Origin: Lentzea atacamensis
Lineage (GTDB): Bacteria; Actinomycetota; Actinomycetes; Mycobacteriales; Pseudonocardiaceae
Reading direction: 5' to 3'
DNA: 64,000 nucleotides
NCBI RefSeq assembly: GCF_003269295.1
Contig: NZ_QLTT01000006.1
Span: 526,309-590,308 of the forward strand
How positions within the stretch are numbered: the stretch's first letter is position 1; every line of letters starts with the position of its first letter. Positions 1 through 9,100 of this stretch are shown in pieces. A program made the translations under genes and the position numbers. A model generated the notes under the pieces. The model made no database searches. It had not been told where the DNA came from and was given only the letters and a program-made list of their open reading frames with translations.

Positions 1-1
1 T

Positions 2-943
2 TTCGTGCGCCGCCTGCCGGACGCCGCCAACACCACCGTGCCGGTCGGTCTCGGCATCAACGGGTCGATCGCGAGCTGGCCGACCCTCGTCTTCGTGGTC
101 GGACTCGTGGTCACCGGCGTCCTCTTCGCACGCAGGATCAAGGGCGCGATCCTCATCGGCATCGTCGCCACGGCGATCTTCGCGATCGTCCTCGAGGCGA
201 TCGTGAAGGCGGGCCCGTCGGCCGGCACCAACGTCAGGGGCTGGAACCTCGGCTACCCGGCCCTGCCGGACAAGGTGTTCGGCGTGCCGGACCTGTCGCT
301 GCTCGGCGAGGTGTCGTTCGGCGCCTGGACGCGACTGCCCGCGCTCGCGGCCGCGTTGATCGTCTTCACCCTGGTCCTCACCGACTTCTTCGACACCGTC
401 GGCACGATGACCGGTCTGGGCAAGGAAGCGGACCTCATCGACAAGGACGGCCAGCTGCCGAACGTCAGCAAGGCACTGTTCGTCGACGGCCTCGGCGCCG
501 TGGCCGGCGGTGCCGCGTCCAGCTCGTCGAACACCGTCTACATCGAGTCGGCGTCCGGCATCGCGGAGGGCGCGCGGACGGGCCTCGCGAACGTCGTGAC
601 CGGTGTGCTGTTCCTGCTGGCGATGTTCTTCACGCCGCTCTACCAGGTCATCCCGATCGAGGCGGCCGCTCCCGCACTGGTGATCGTCGGCGCGCTGATG
701 ATGATGCAGATCCGCGAGATCGACTTCACCGACTTCACGGTGGCGCTGCCCGCGTTCCTCACCATCGTCGTCATGCCGTTCACCTACTCGATCGCGAACG
801 GCATCGGTGCGGGCTTCGTGAGCTACGTGCTTCTCAGGGCTCTGACCGGCAGGGCACGCGGCATCCACCCGCTGATGTGGATCGTGGCCGGCGCCTTCGT
901 CGTCTACTTCGCACTGGGACCGATCCAGAGCCTGCTCAGCTGA
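2..943 (+). CDS. NCS2-family purine permease, AzgA type (C-terminal part, cut by window edge)
   Basis: The reading frame is open to the window edge, so this is the C-terminal ~312 residues of a protein that is normally about 450-480 residues; the N-terminal helices lie outside. It is strongly hydrophobic with about seven membrane spans. The motif 'TDFFDTVGTMTGLGKEADL' and the Ser-rich 'SSSSNTVYIESASGI' followed by 'EGARTGLANVVTG' are the family signature of adenine/guanine/hypoxanthine:proton symporters of the AzgA/PbuG branch. Role: purine base uptake at the cytoplasmic membrane. Which purine is taken up cannot be read here. It ends 40 nt before the marR start, with no clear terminator between. 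Confidence 0.85.
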   Translation, partial: FVRRLPDAANTTVPVGLGINGSIASWPTLVFVVGLVVTGVLFARRIKGAILIGIVATAIFAIVLEAIVKAGPSAGTNVRGWNLGYPALPDKVFGVPDLSLLGEVSFGAWTRLPALAAALIVFTLVLTDFFDTVGTMTGLGKEADLIDKDGQLPNVSKALFVDGLGAVAGGAASSSSNTVYIESASGIAEGARTGLANVVTGVLFLLAMFFTPLYQVIPIEAAAPALVIVGALMMMQIREIDFTDFTVALPAFLTIVVMPFTYSIANGIGAGFVSYVLLRALTGRARGIHPLMWIVAGAFVVYFALGPIQSLLS

Positions 944-971
944 CCTTTCGGCAGGAAACTATTTCGTGAGG

Positions 972-977
972 TATGCT
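972..977 (+). promoter_or_regulatory. -10 box TATGCT of leaderless marR transcript
   Basis: TATGCT lies 6 nt before the GTG at 984, so transcription should begin at or next to the start codon. The motif AACTA occurs on both sides (960s and 978-982), which could form part of a MarR operator, but the repeat is short. Confidence 0.55.
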
Positions 978-983
978 AACTAC

Positions 984-1409
984 GTGGCGACCGAACAGCA
1001 CGGACTGGCGAGCAAGCTCAGACTCGCCGTCGTCCGCCTCAACCGTCGCCTGCGGGCACAGCGCACCAACTCGTCGGTGTCGCTCACGCAGGTGTCCGCG
1101 CTGTCCACACTGCACAAGTGCGGACCGCTGACCCCGGGAGAGCTCGCGGCCAAGGAAGGCGTGCAACCGCCGTCGATGACGCGCGTGATCGCCGCCCTCG
1201 AGGAGTTCGGCTTCGCGACGCGCAGCCCGCACCCCACCGACGGCCGTCAAGCCATCGTCGAGCTGACCGGCGAAGGCTTGTCGTACCTGAAGGACGAGAT
1301 CACCGCGCGCGAGGCGTGGCTGGACAAGCGGCTGGCAGAGCTCGAACCGGAGGAACGGGAGCTGCTCTCCCGTGCCGCCGAGATCATCGACAGGATGGCG
1401 GGGCAGTAG
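984..1409 (+). CDS. MarR-family transcriptional regulator
   Basis: A 141-residue winged-helix protein. Recognition-helix region 'GELAAKEGVQPPSMTRVIAAL' type sequence is followed by the wing 'HPTDGRQAIVELTGEG' (the DxRxxxxxLT wing signature of MarR proteins) and a C-terminal dimerisation helix rich in Glu/Leu. I chose GTG 984 over the in-frame GTG 966 because 984 sits 6 nt after a TATGCT -10 box (leaderless). The efflux gene starts 4 nt after its stop, so the two form an operon. The likely job is to sense a drug or metabolite and control itself plus the transporter; ligand unknown. Confidence 0.85.
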   Translation: MATEQHGLASKLRLAVVRLNRRLRAQRTNSSVSLTQVSALSTLHKCGPLTPGELAAKEGVQPPSMTRVIAALEEFGFATRSPHPTDGRQAIVELTGEGLSYLKDEITAREAWLDKRLAELEPEERELLSRAAEIIDRMAGQ

Positions 1410-1413
1410 GAAC

Positions 1414-2742
1414 GTGGCGGGTTACGCGGGTGGTGGAGCGGACAGTTCCCCACCTCGTCGTACCGGCATGTTCGGATCGTTGGGCATCTACAACTATCGC
1501 TTGTACGCCTCCGGCCAGATCATCTCGCTGGTCGGCGTCTGGATGCAGCGCGTGGCCCAGGACTGGCTGGTCCTGGAGCTCACCAACGGCTCCCCCGTCG
1601 CCCTGGGCATCGCCGCCTCCCTCCAGTTCCTGCCCGTGCTCCTGTTCTCCATGTGGGGCGGCGTGCTCGCCGACCGCCTGGACAAGCGCAAGTTGTTGCT
1701 TTGGCTCGAATCCGCGCTGGGTGTCTGCGCGCTGGCGCTGGGCCTGCTGGACGTCACCGGCGTCGTGCAGCTCTGGCACGTCCTGGTGCTCTGCTTCCTG
1801 CTGGGCTGCTTCTCCGCGGTGGAAACCCCGGTGCGCCAGTCGTTCGTCGTCGAGATGGTCGGCCGCGAGTCCCTGACCAACGCCGTGGCGATCAACTCGA
1901 TGATGTTCAACCTGGCCCGCATCATCGGCCCGGCCATCGCCGGCGTGACGATCGTGGCCATCGGCACCGGCTGGGTCTTCCTGGCCAACGCCATCAGCTT
2001 CGTGGGCGTCGTGCTCGGCATCTGGCTGATGCGCACGTCCGAGCTTCTCCGCTCCGACCCGCTGCCGCGCGAGAAGGGCCAGCTGCTCTCCGGCCTCCGC
2101 TACGTCCGCGGCCGCCCGGACCTGCTGACCGTGATGCTCCTGGTCCTCTTCATCGCCACGTTCGGCATGAACTTCTACATGACCCTGGCGATCATGGCCC
2201 GCAACGTCTTCGGCGGCGACGCCGACGCCTACGGCCTCCTCTCCACGCTGATCGCGGTCGGCACCTTCGCGGGCGCGGCCTGGGCGGCCCGCCGCAAGAC
2301 GCCCCGACTGACCGTGTTCATCGGCTCCGGCATCGTCTTCGGCCTGCTGGAAGCCATCTCCGGCCTGATGCCGACGATGCTCCTGACCGGCCTGATGATG
2401 ATCCCGGTGGGCATCGCGATGATGACCTTCAACACCACCGCCAACGCCACCATCCAGCTGGCGGTCGAACCGGAGATGCGCGGCCGGGTGATGGGCATCT
2501 ACATGCTCGTGTTCCTCGGCGGCAACCCGGTGGGCGGCCCGCTGATGGGCTGGCTGGGCGAGATCAACGGCCGCGCGCCGATCGTGGTGGGCGGCGCGGT
2601 GTCGATGCTGGTGTCGATCACCGCGTGGATCATCCTGGTGAGGCGCGGCGACATAGCCAGGCCCCGCCCACGCTTCCGCAAGCAGAAGCAACACGAAGAC
2701 CCTCCCGCCAGCCCAGCAGAACTGCAGCCGTCAGACAGGTAG
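1414..2742 (+). CDS. MFS efflux transporter (DHA3/EntS-like)
   Basis: A 442-residue transporter with about twelve membrane spans. The N-terminal half holds 'GSLGIYNYRLYASGQIISL', and the loop 2-3 signature 'GGVLADRLDKRKLLL' (GxLaDrxxkrxxl) is intact, placing it in the drug:proton antiporter-3 group that includes EntS and many actinomycete exporters. Start GTG 1414 is preceded by AGGA; ATG 1468 is a later possibility. It is co-transcribed with the MarR regulator immediately upstream, which supports an efflux role under substrate-responsive control. The substrate cannot be inferred. The last ~25 residues are basic and proline-rich, as a cytoplasmic tail. Confidence 0.85.
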   Translation: MAGYAGGGADSSPPRRTGMFGSLGIYNYRLYASGQIISLVGVWMQRVAQDWLVLELTNGSPVALGIAASLQFLPVLLFSMWGGVLADRLDKRKLLLWLESALGVCALALGLLDVTGVVQLWHVLVLCFLLGCFSAVETPVRQSFVVEMVGRESLTNAVAINSMMFNLARIIGPAIAGVTIVAIGTGWVFLANAISFVGVVLGIWLMRTSELLRSDPLPREKGQLLSGLRYVRGRPDLLTVMLLVLFIATFGMNFYMTLAIMARNVFGGDADAYGLLSTLIAVGTFAGAAWAARRKTPRLTVFIGSGIVFGLLEAISGLMPTMLLTGLMMIPVGIAMMTFNTTANATIQLAVEPEMRGRVMGIYMLVFLGGNPVGGPLMGWLGEINGRAPIVVGGAVSMLVSITAWIILVRRGDIARPRPRFRKQKQHEDPPASPAELQPSDR

Positions 2743-2813
2743 TCGCCACGAACGTCTCGCGAGGCCGCAGGCGAGCGGCGAGGGCCGAACGCAACCGGGG
2801 ACGACCCACAAAA

Positions 2814-5588
2814 TCAGCCCAACAACGTAGCCGCACTGGGATCGGTGATCAGCGCGGCGAACGTGTGCCGGTCCTCCCACCGCTCCGTCACCCACGCGAG
2901 TGCGCGCGCCAGGCCCTCGGGGGTGTCGGCGGCGTGCGGCACACCGTCCGCCATCCACCACTCGACGCGCTGCCCGTCGACCACGAGCTCCTCGTGCACG
3001 ACGACGACCCCGTCCGGCAGCGCGACCTCGAGCAGCTCGCAGGCCATCCGCACCGCCGCGAGGTCCTGCCACCGCACGACCTCACCGACGTGGTCCGGCG
3101 ACCCGCCGAACTCCTCGGAAGCGAGCGCGAGGTCCAGCAGATCCGCCAGCTCCTCGGACCCGTCCGCGAGCAACACCCGGGATGGCGGCACGACCCCGAG
3201 CAGCCACGGGTGGTCGAGCACCACCACGTCGTCGGCGGACACGACCTCACCGGAAAGCACCCGCACGCGCTCAGGCGGCGCGAAATCTCCTTCAGGCAAA
3301 GCCGCATGGGCCCGCAGCACGACCGCGTCCGCGATGGCCCGGTCCGGATCCCCGAGCCGCTCCAGGACGAACTCGGCATCGTCGTCGTCCCAGATCTCCA
3401 GCCGCGACCGGACTCCGGCCGCCCGCAACACGTGTTCCGGCAGCTCCAGCTCGGGCACGGCGTCGAAGAGCCCGTCCAGCAACGAGGCCTCGGCCAGCCG
3501 GTACTCGCGCGGCGCCTTTCCGGCAAGCGTTGCGTGCCGGGCGATCCACCAGCCCGTGTAGCCGTCGGGCTCGGTGACCGCACGCCACGTCACCGGATCC
3601 GAGGCCAGCAACCGCAACGCGGCCGGCCAGTCCGCCACCAGGTCCAGATCCCGCACGGCCACCACGCGACGAGGCTCGTCCGCCATGGACGACCACCACG
3701 CGGACTCGTCCGGCAGGTCGTGGTCCGGTCCGGACGGCTCGTCGTCGATCACCACGGAGAACGTGTCGACCACACCGACGGCGACCAGGGCGGCCCGCGG
3801 GTAGGCGTCGGCGATCTCCTTGGACAACAACGGAAACGCGTCCGCCTCGACCACGCCGACCAGAGCGGAGTCGGGCATCAGCAGCTCGTCCGCCCGGTGC
3901 CACTCACCGGAAGCGTCGGGCAACGCCAGCGCGCCCAGCCACGGTTCCTCGCCCGCACGCAGCGCCGCGCGGTCGACCAGGCGCAGCACGGTTTCGATCA
4001 GGTCCTCGCCGTCGAGACCGGCCTCGGCGTCCTCCACCGAGCGGGCGACGTTCTCCCGCAACGAAGGATCGGCCAGCAGCTCGACAGCTCCGGCCTCGAC
4101 CGCGCCCAGCCGCACCAGCAGCGGATGAACGGCGTCCGGGTGCACCACCCGCAGACCGGGCAACGGCTCGTCCGCGATCAGGGTCGTGCGCGGCCCGGTG
4201 ACCGTGCGCCCATCGGCCAGCGGCACGGGCAACGACTGCAGCGCCTCGCGCACCTCCGGATCGACCTCGGCCAACGGCTCGAAGGCGGCGTAGACGTCCC
4301 GCCACCAACCGGGATCGCCGTCGACACCGGCCAGCGCGGCCACCACCTCGGCGGTCGACACCCGCGGAACTTCCAGCGCTGCCAACGCCTTGGCGTGCAC
4401 CGGCGCGGACAGCTCGGCGTCCAGCAGGCCCGGCAGCGCGTCCTCGACCAGCTCGACGAGCTCCTCGGAGCCGACGTCCAGCACGCGAGCGCGCGCAGGA
4501 GTGATCCACTCGCCGGAAGCCAGCGGCAGCCACGAGGCGGCGCGCAGCTCTCGCAGCACGGCGGTGCGCAGCCGATCGTCCACTTCGGACAAGGGGAAGC
4601 CCGGCAGCGGCACCAGAGCGGTCCGCTCGACCGCGGGCACCCGCTGCACCAGCGCCGGGTACAGCGCGGCGGCGGCGTCCAGCACCGACCAGGCGGCGGC
4701 GCCGGGCAGCACGCGGCGGCGTGACGGCTCGACCGGTGTGGTCGCGATCAGACGGGCCGGCAACGACAAGCGTTCGTCGGTCGGCGTCGGCGCGTGCAGC
4801 ACGTCCTCGCCGAGCTCCGAGTCCAGCGGGTACGCCCAGACGACCGTCCAATGGGGACGGTGCTCGACGCCCTGCACCAGCTCGGTGGGCAGCTCACCGG
4901 TCGTGCGCTCGACGAGCCAGCGCGACGAGCCGATGGTGACCACGCCGTCCGCGGTGACGAAGCGTTCCCACGACTGGGAGCCGATCTCGATGCGCCGCAG
5001 ACCCGGCAGCGCGAGCAGCAGGTCCGGCACCTCGTCCACGAAGTCGTCGAGCGAGAGGTCGACCTTCAGCGGCAGCCGGACCTCGGTCGTGAAACCGGCG
5101 GGAACCTCTTCTGCGCACGGCCAGACCAGGCGCAGCACCGGCACGTCCCCGCCGCGCTCCGACGCCAGCTCCGGGACCTCTGCACGCGTCCGCGCGGCGG
5201 AGAACTCCACGCCGCCGGAGGTGGAAACGACCCGGGGCGCGTCCGTCACGGCCAGCACGGCCGCGAAACCGACACCGAACTGGCCGACGCCGGACTCCTT
5301 GGCCGAGGCCCGCAGCGAGGCCAGCGCGGCGACACCGGCGGCGGTCAGCGGTGCACCGGTGTTGGCGGCACGCAGCTCGCCGTCCACCAGAGTGATCCGC
5401 AACACACCCGGCTCTGCGCCGGCCGCGTCGGCCGCGTTCTGGGCGAGCTCGACGAGCAGACGGTCCCGGTAACCACCGAGACGGAGGTCTTCCTCAGCGT
5501 TCGCGTCTTCGCGGAAGCGGGTGGGCGAACCACGCCACGCGGCGAGGACCGAGGTGCGCAGGGCCTCGGTGCCGAACGGGTCGGTCAC
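2814..5588 (-). CDS. Sacsin/HSP90-like GHKL ATPase-domain protein
   Basis: A 924-residue protein. The first ~200 residues carry a GHKL nucleotide-binding fold: 'LLVELAQNAADAAG' is the N-box (Glu, Asn and Asp for Mg-ATP) and 'SGVGQFGVGFAAVLAV' the G2 glycine lid, as in HSP90 and the sacsin N-terminal domain. The remaining ~700 residues are acidic, Leu/Val/Asp-rich, with no motif I recognise. Start GTG 5588 overlaps the stop of the DUF3027 gene by four bases (GTGA), so the two are translationally coupled. A chaperone-like or conformational-switch ATPase role is inferred from the fold only. Its 3' end faces the MFS gene across 71 bp. Confidence 0.75.
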   Translation of the reverse strand: MTDPFGTEALRTSVLAAWRGSPTRFREDANAEEDLRLGGYRDRLLVELAQNAADAAGAEPGVLRITLVDGELRAANTGAPLTAAGVAALASLRASAKESGVGQFGVGFAAVLAVTDAPRVVSTSGGVEFSAARTRAEVPELASERGGDVPVLRLVWPCAEEVPAGFTTEVRLPLKVDLSLDDFVDEVPDLLLALPGLRRIEIGSQSWERFVTADGVVTIGSSRWLVERTTGELPTELVQGVEHRPHWTVVWAYPLDSELGEDVLHAPTPTDERLSLPARLIATTPVEPSRRRVLPGAAAWSVLDAAAALYPALVQRVPAVERTALVPLPGFPLSEVDDRLRTAVLRELRAASWLPLASGEWITPARARVLDVGSEELVELVEDALPGLLDAELSAPVHAKALAALEVPRVSTAEVVAALAGVDGDPGWWRDVYAAFEPLAEVDPEVREALQSLPVPLADGRTVTGPRTTLIADEPLPGLRVVHPDAVHPLLVRLGAVEAGAVELLADPSLRENVARSVEDAEAGLDGEDLIETVLRLVDRAALRAGEEPWLGALALPDASGEWHRADELLMPDSALVGVVEADAFPLLSKEIADAYPRAALVAVGVVDTFSVVIDDEPSGPDHDLPDESAWWSSMADEPRRVVAVRDLDLVADWPAALRLLASDPVTWRAVTEPDGYTGWWIARHATLAGKAPREYRLAEASLLDGLFDAVPELELPEHVLRAAGVRSRLEIWDDDDAEFVLERLGDPDRAIADAVVLRAHAALPEGDFAPPERVRVLSGEVVSADDVVVLDHPWLLGVVPPSRVLLADGSEELADLLDLALASEEFGGSPDHVGEVVRWQDLAAVRMACELLEVALPDGVVVVHEELVVDGQRVEWWMADGVPHAADTPEGLARALAWVTERWEDRHTFAALITDPSAATLLG

Positions 5589-6313
5589 TCCGAGACGTCC
5601 AGCTGCGCGTCGTCGTAGACGAGATCGGCGACCGGGACGATCGAACCCATCTCGACCTCGACCTCCGAGTGCGCGCCGCAGCCGTACTCGACGTGCACGA
5701 CGTGGCCGTCCGCGGGCGAGATCTCGTTGGCGCACACGCCGAACGCGGCACCGAACGCACCGGCCACGCGGGTGTAGAAGCCGCACGTGCCGCAGTGCGC
5801 GGGAGCGCTGCGGGCCATGTCGGACTTCGGGCCGAAGTCCGAGGACGCCCAGCGGTCCGCGGCCTCGAGGCGGCCCTCGCGGGACAGCACGCGCGTGCGG
5901 CCGAGGCCGATCTCCAGCGCGACCTCCTCCACCGCGGGGTCGTCGGACTGCACGTAGGCCTCGACCAGGCGCGGGTCGTTCTCGCGGGGCGGCAGGAGGT
6001 CGCCGACTCCGAGGTCGCCGGCGCGGACCCGCTCGCTCCACGGCACCCACTCGGGCGCGACCAGAGCGTCCTGACCCGGCAGCAGCACGACCTCGCTGAC
6101 CGACACCGGGGTGCCCTCGCCCGCGTAGGCGACGGTCACCGCCCAGTTCCAGCCGCGGTAGCCCGCGTGCTCGGCCTCGAACAGGTGCGTCACCGAGAAT
6201 TCGTCCTCGCCGAGCACCCCGACGTGAGCGCCGACGCGTTCCAACCCGGCTTCCTCCTGCGCGGCGGCGCGGGCGAGGTCAACGGCGTCGGCGAGCAGTT
6301 GCGTGGCGTTCAC
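5585..6313 (-). CDS. DUF3027-family protein
   Basis: A 242-residue soluble protein of an actinobacterial conserved family (Rv0883c type, from memory). It contains 'GWNWAVTVAYAGEGTPVSVSE' type sequence in the middle, 'EWVPWSERVRAGDLGVGDLL', and a C-terminal region 'HCGTCGFYTRVAGAFG...CANEISPADG' with Cys pairs that resemble a small metal-binding site. GTG 6313 was chosen because CACAAT lies 7 nt upstream and fits the leaderless pattern; a longer form from 6397 would run across the divergent promoter. It is coupled by a GTGA overlap to the sacsin-like ATPase. Function unknown. Confidence 0.8.
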   Translation of the reverse strand: MNATQLLADAVDLARAAAQEEAGLERVGAHVGVLGEDEFSVTHLFEAEHAGYRGWNWAVTVAYAGEGTPVSVSEVVLLPGQDALVAPEWVPWSERVRAGDLGVGDLLPPRENDPRLVEAYVQSDDPAVEEVALEIGLGRTRVLSREGRLEAADRWASSDFGPKSDMARSAPAHCGTCGFYTRVAGAFGAAFGVCANEISPADGHVVHVEYGCGAHSEVEVEMGSIVPVADLVYDDAQLDVSE

Positions 6314-6320
6314 GTCGTGA

Positions 6321-6326
6321 ATTGTG
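6321..6326 (-). promoter_or_regulatory. Candidate -10 box CACAAT for the DUF3027/sacsin-like operon
   Basis: Read on the minus strand, CACAAT ends 7 nt before GTG 6313. It is a weak match to TANNNT (second and sixth positions only), supported by the recurring spacing seen at other genes here. Confidence 0.35.
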
Positions 6327-6371
6327 CCGCAGGTCTTCGCCGGGACGAAAACTCGTGCCACCCTCCGTGGG

Positions 6372-7127
6372 GTGCGCTCACCCGTCTGGCTGTTCATCGT
6401 CGCGGTTCTGGCCGCCTGCTCGCCGCAGCAGGAGACAAAACCGCAGGTAGAGGTCCTGCAAAAGATTCCTCACGACTCGTCGGCGTTCACCCAGGGGTTG
6501 GAACTGGTCGACGGCGTCCTCTACGAGGGCACCGGGCTCGAGGGCCAGTCGACGATGCGCGCGCTCGACCCGTCGAGCGGCGACGTGCAGAAGAAAGTTG
6601 ATCTTCCGCAGGACTTCTTCGGCGAAGGCATCACGGTCGTCGGCGACACCATCTGGCAGATCACGTGGCGCAACGGCGTGGCGATCGAACGCGACCGCAA
6701 GACGCTGAACGAGGTCCGCCGGGTGAACTACAGCGGCGAGGGCTGGGGCATCTGCGACGACGGTCAGCGGCTGATCATGAGCGACGGCAGCGCGAAGCTC
6801 ACCTTCCGCGACCCGAAGTCGTTCTCCGAGACCGGCAGCGTGCAGGTCACCCGCGACGGCAAGCCGCTCACCCAGCTGAACGAGCTGGAGTGCGTCGGCG
6901 GCAAGGTCTGGGCGAACGTGTGGAAGTCCGACGAGATCGTCCGCATCGACCCCGCCAACGGCCAGGTGACCGACGCCTACGACCTGTCGTCGCTCAAGCC
7001 GACGGGCCAGAACGTCGACGTCCTGAACGGCATCGCGCACATCCCCGGCACCAACGAGTTCCTGGTCACAGGCAAGAACTGGCCCACCATCTTCCGAGTG
7101 AGGTTCAACGGAATGGGGCAGGATTGA
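6372..7127 (+). CDS. Glutaminyl-peptide cyclotransferase lipoprotein (bacterial beta-propeller QC)
   Basis: A 251-residue exported protein. From GTG 6372 the N-terminus is a short basic segment, a hydrophobic stretch and lipobox 'LAAC', so it is a lipoprotein; an upstream GTG at 6324 would add 16 residues. The family hallmark 'SAFTQGLELVDGVLYEGTG' appears near residue 40, followed by repeated ~45-residue blades ending in 'LNGIAHIPGTNEFLVTGK'. The family cyclises N-terminal Gln of exported peptides to pyroglutamate. Actinomycete members are poorly studied, so the natural substrate is unknown. The MFS gene follows 4 nt after the stop. Confidence 0.85.
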   Translation: MRSPVWLFIVAVLAACSPQQETKPQVEVLQKIPHDSSAFTQGLELVDGVLYEGTGLEGQSTMRALDPSSGDVQKKVDLPQDFFGEGITVVGDTIWQITWRNGVAIERDRKTLNEVRRVNYSGEGWGICDDGQRLIMSDGSAKLTFRDPKSFSETGSVQVTRDGKPLTQLNELECVGGKVWANVWKSDEIVRIDPANGQVTDAYDLSSLKPTGQNVDVLNGIAHIPGTNEFLVTGKNWPTIFRVRFNGMGQD

Positions 7128-7131
7128 GGGT

Positions 7132-8634
7132 GTGACGGGCAACGGCGGGTGGAGTGACGAGCCGACTCCGAGGCGCTACCCGTGGCAGGACGACGAGTAC
7201 CAGCCGCGGCAGCGTTCCCGTCCCGCGTCCGAGCACGGTTTCCAGGCCCCGCCCCGCCGTCCCCAGAACACCCGTCCGCTGCCGAACCAGGATCAGCAGA
7301 CCACCCCGACGCCCAAGCCGCCGAAGAAGCTCACGGTCACGCGCGTCGCGTGGTTCCGCAGCAAGCAGCTCTCGCAGCAGGCCGTCGCGGCGTTCCGGCG
7401 CGCGGCCCACGCCGACGGTGCCAAGAAGTCCGGCATGTCGTCAGTCACCTACGCGGTGATGATGAACTACGCCGCCGATGCCGCGATGGCCGTCGCGCTG
7501 GCGAACACGCTGTTCTTCAGCGCCGCGTCGGCGGAGTCCAAGACCAAGGTCGCCCTGTACCTGTTGATCACGGTCGCGCCGTTCGCGTTGATCGCGCCGG
7601 TGATCGGCCCGCTGCTGGACAGGATCCAGCGCGGCCGCCGGCTGGCGCTGGCCGCGTCGTGCGTGGTGCGGATCGTGCTGTCGATCGTGATGGCGCTGAA
7701 CTTCGACAACTGGCTGCTCTACCCGGCGGCGCTGGGCAGCATGGTCCTGAGCAAGTCGTTCACGGTGCTCAAGTCCGCGATCACCCCGCGCGTGTTGCCG
7801 CCGGAGATCACGCTGTCCAAGACCAACGCGCGCATGACGGTCTTCGGCCTCGCTGCCGGTGCGGTGTTCGGTGCGTTCGCCGCCGGGTTCGCGAAGCTGT
7901 TCGGCTCACCGGGCGCGCTGTGGTTCACCGCGGTGCTGTGCCTGGTGAACGCGGTGCTGTGCATGCGGATCCCGTCCTGGGTCGAGGTGACCGAGGGCGA
8001 GGTTCCCGCCACGCTGACGTCCAGGCCCGCCAAGCAACGCATTTCCCGGCACGTTGTGGTCGCGTTGTGGGGCAACGGTTCCATCCGCATGCTGACCGGG
8101 TTCCTGACGTTGTTCGCGGCCTTCGTGGTCCGCGCGCAGACCGAGGGCGACGCGTTCCAGCAGCTGCTCCTGCTCGGCGTGATCGCCGCCGCCGCGGGAA
8201 CCGGCAGCTTCCTCGGCAACGCGATCGGCGCACGCCAGCAGTTCGGCAAACCGGACGAGGTGATCCTCGCCTGCGTGGGTACGGCTCTCGTCGTGACCAT
8301 CGTGGCCGCGGCGCTGCCCGGCCTGGTCACCGCCGCGATCGTCGGCCTGCTGGGCGCCACGGCGTCGTCGCTGGCCAAGGTCGTCCTGGACGCGGTGATC
8401 CAGGACGACCTGCCGGAGGAGTCGCGCGCGTCGGCGTTCGGCCGCTCCGAGACGATCCTGCAGCTCGCGTGGGTCTTCGGCGGCGCGCTGGGCGTGCTGC
8501 TGCCCGCGACGTTCTGGATCGGCTTCCTGGTGCTGGCCGTCCTGCTCGCGCTCGGACTCACCCAGACCTGGCTGTACCGCAACGGGACGTCGTTGCACAG
8601 GCTCGTCCGCAGGCCGGCTCCTGCGACCCCGTAG
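7132..8634 (+). CDS. MFS-type membrane protein with proline-rich cytoplasmic N-terminus
   Basis: A 500-residue protein. Residues 1-65 are a charged, Pro/Gln-rich tail; about twelve membrane helices follow from residue ~105 ('SVTYAVMMNYAADAAMAVA'). The motif 'PLLDRIQRGRRLALAA' is the MFS loop 2-3 signature in degenerate form. It starts 4 nt after the cyclotransferase gene with GAGGG as Shine-Dalgarno. From memory this corresponds to Rv0876c of M. tuberculosis, which is likewise next to a DUF2771 protein. Transported substrate unknown. Confidence 0.75.
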   Translation: MTGNGGWSDEPTPRRYPWQDDEYQPRQRSRPASEHGFQAPPRRPQNTRPLPNQDQQTTPTPKPPKKLTVTRVAWFRSKQLSQQAVAAFRRAAHADGAKKSGMSSVTYAVMMNYAADAAMAVALANTLFFSAASAESKTKVALYLLITVAPFALIAPVIGPLLDRIQRGRRLALAASCVVRIVLSIVMALNFDNWLLYPAALGSMVLSKSFTVLKSAITPRVLPPEITLSKTNARMTVFGLAAGAVFGAFAAGFAKLFGSPGALWFTAVLCLVNAVLCMRIPSWVEVTEGEVPATLTSRPAKQRISRHVVVALWGNGSIRMLTGFLTLFAAFVVRAQTEGDAFQQLLLLGVIAAAAGTGSFLGNAIGARQQFGKPDEVILACVGTALVVTIVAAALPGLVTAAIVGLLGATASSLAKVVLDAVIQDDLPEESRASAFGRSETILQLAWVFGGALGVLLPATFWIGFLVLAVLLALGLTQTWLYRNGTSLHRLVRRPAPATP

Positions 8635-8637
8635 GCT
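8632..8637 (+). promoter_or_regulatory. -10 box TAGGCT for DUF2771 lipoprotein gene
   Basis: TAGGCT overlaps the stop codon of the upstream MFS gene and ends 7 nt before GTG 8645, so the lipoprotein can be made from its own leaderless transcript. Confidence 0.5.
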
Positions 8638-8644
8638 GCCTGAC

Positions 8645-9100
8645 GTGCGTCGACTTGCTTCTGTCCTGGCCGCCAGCGTCCTCGTGCTGACCGGATGCGC
8701 TCTGCCTCGGCACGACCCCGAGGTCACGTTCTACGCGAACGGCAAGACCATCCGCCTCGAGCCGACGATCTACTGCGACATCGACGGCTCCAACTGCGCC
8801 GAGAAGAACGCGCCCGGCACGTTGAAGGTGCCGGCGGGCAAGGTCGTGCAGATCTCGGTGGACGGCCAGCTCGCGAACGGCCTCTGGGAGGTCGTGTGCG
8901 TGTACGAGAACGCCGCGAAGGTCCAGGAGGGCTGCTCCTCGCCGTTGCTCGGCAAGGGCGAGAACTTCTCCTACACGCTGGCCGTGCCGAACCAGAACGA
9001 CCAGCTTCTGCGCATCGAGGTGCACGAGGCGGCCGGCGCGGTGCTGGACACCGGTCAGCCGCTGATGCGCGGTTCGTGGGTCGTCGACATCACGCGCTAA
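8645..9100 (+). CDS. DUF2771-family lipoprotein
   Basis: A 151-residue protein with a clear lipoprotein signal ('SVLAASVLVLTGC', lipobox LTGC at residues ~15-18). The mature part is beta-rich with two or three Cys residues ('IYCDIDGSNCAEK', 'VVCVYEN...EGCSSP') that could pair outside the cell, and a C-terminal 'GSWVVDITR'. The family is restricted to Actinobacteria and has no known function; the M. tuberculosis counterpart is, from memory, Rv0875c next to the same MFS gene. Its stop overlaps the convergent HD gene by four bases. Confidence 0.8.
   Translation: MRRLASVLAASVLVLTGCALPRHDPEVTFYANGKTIRLEPTIYCDIDGSNCAEKNAPGTLKVPAGKVVQISVDGQLANGLWEVVCVYENAAKVQEGCSSPLLGKGENFSYTLAVPNQNDQLLRIEVHEAAGAVLDTGQPLMRGSWVVDITR

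Noticed and set aside
1653..4724. 1023-codon open frame on the plus strand
   Set aside because: It runs across the MFS gene out of frame and then antisense to the sacsin-like gene; low-complexity Arg/Pro/Gln composition is typical of a high-GC shadow.
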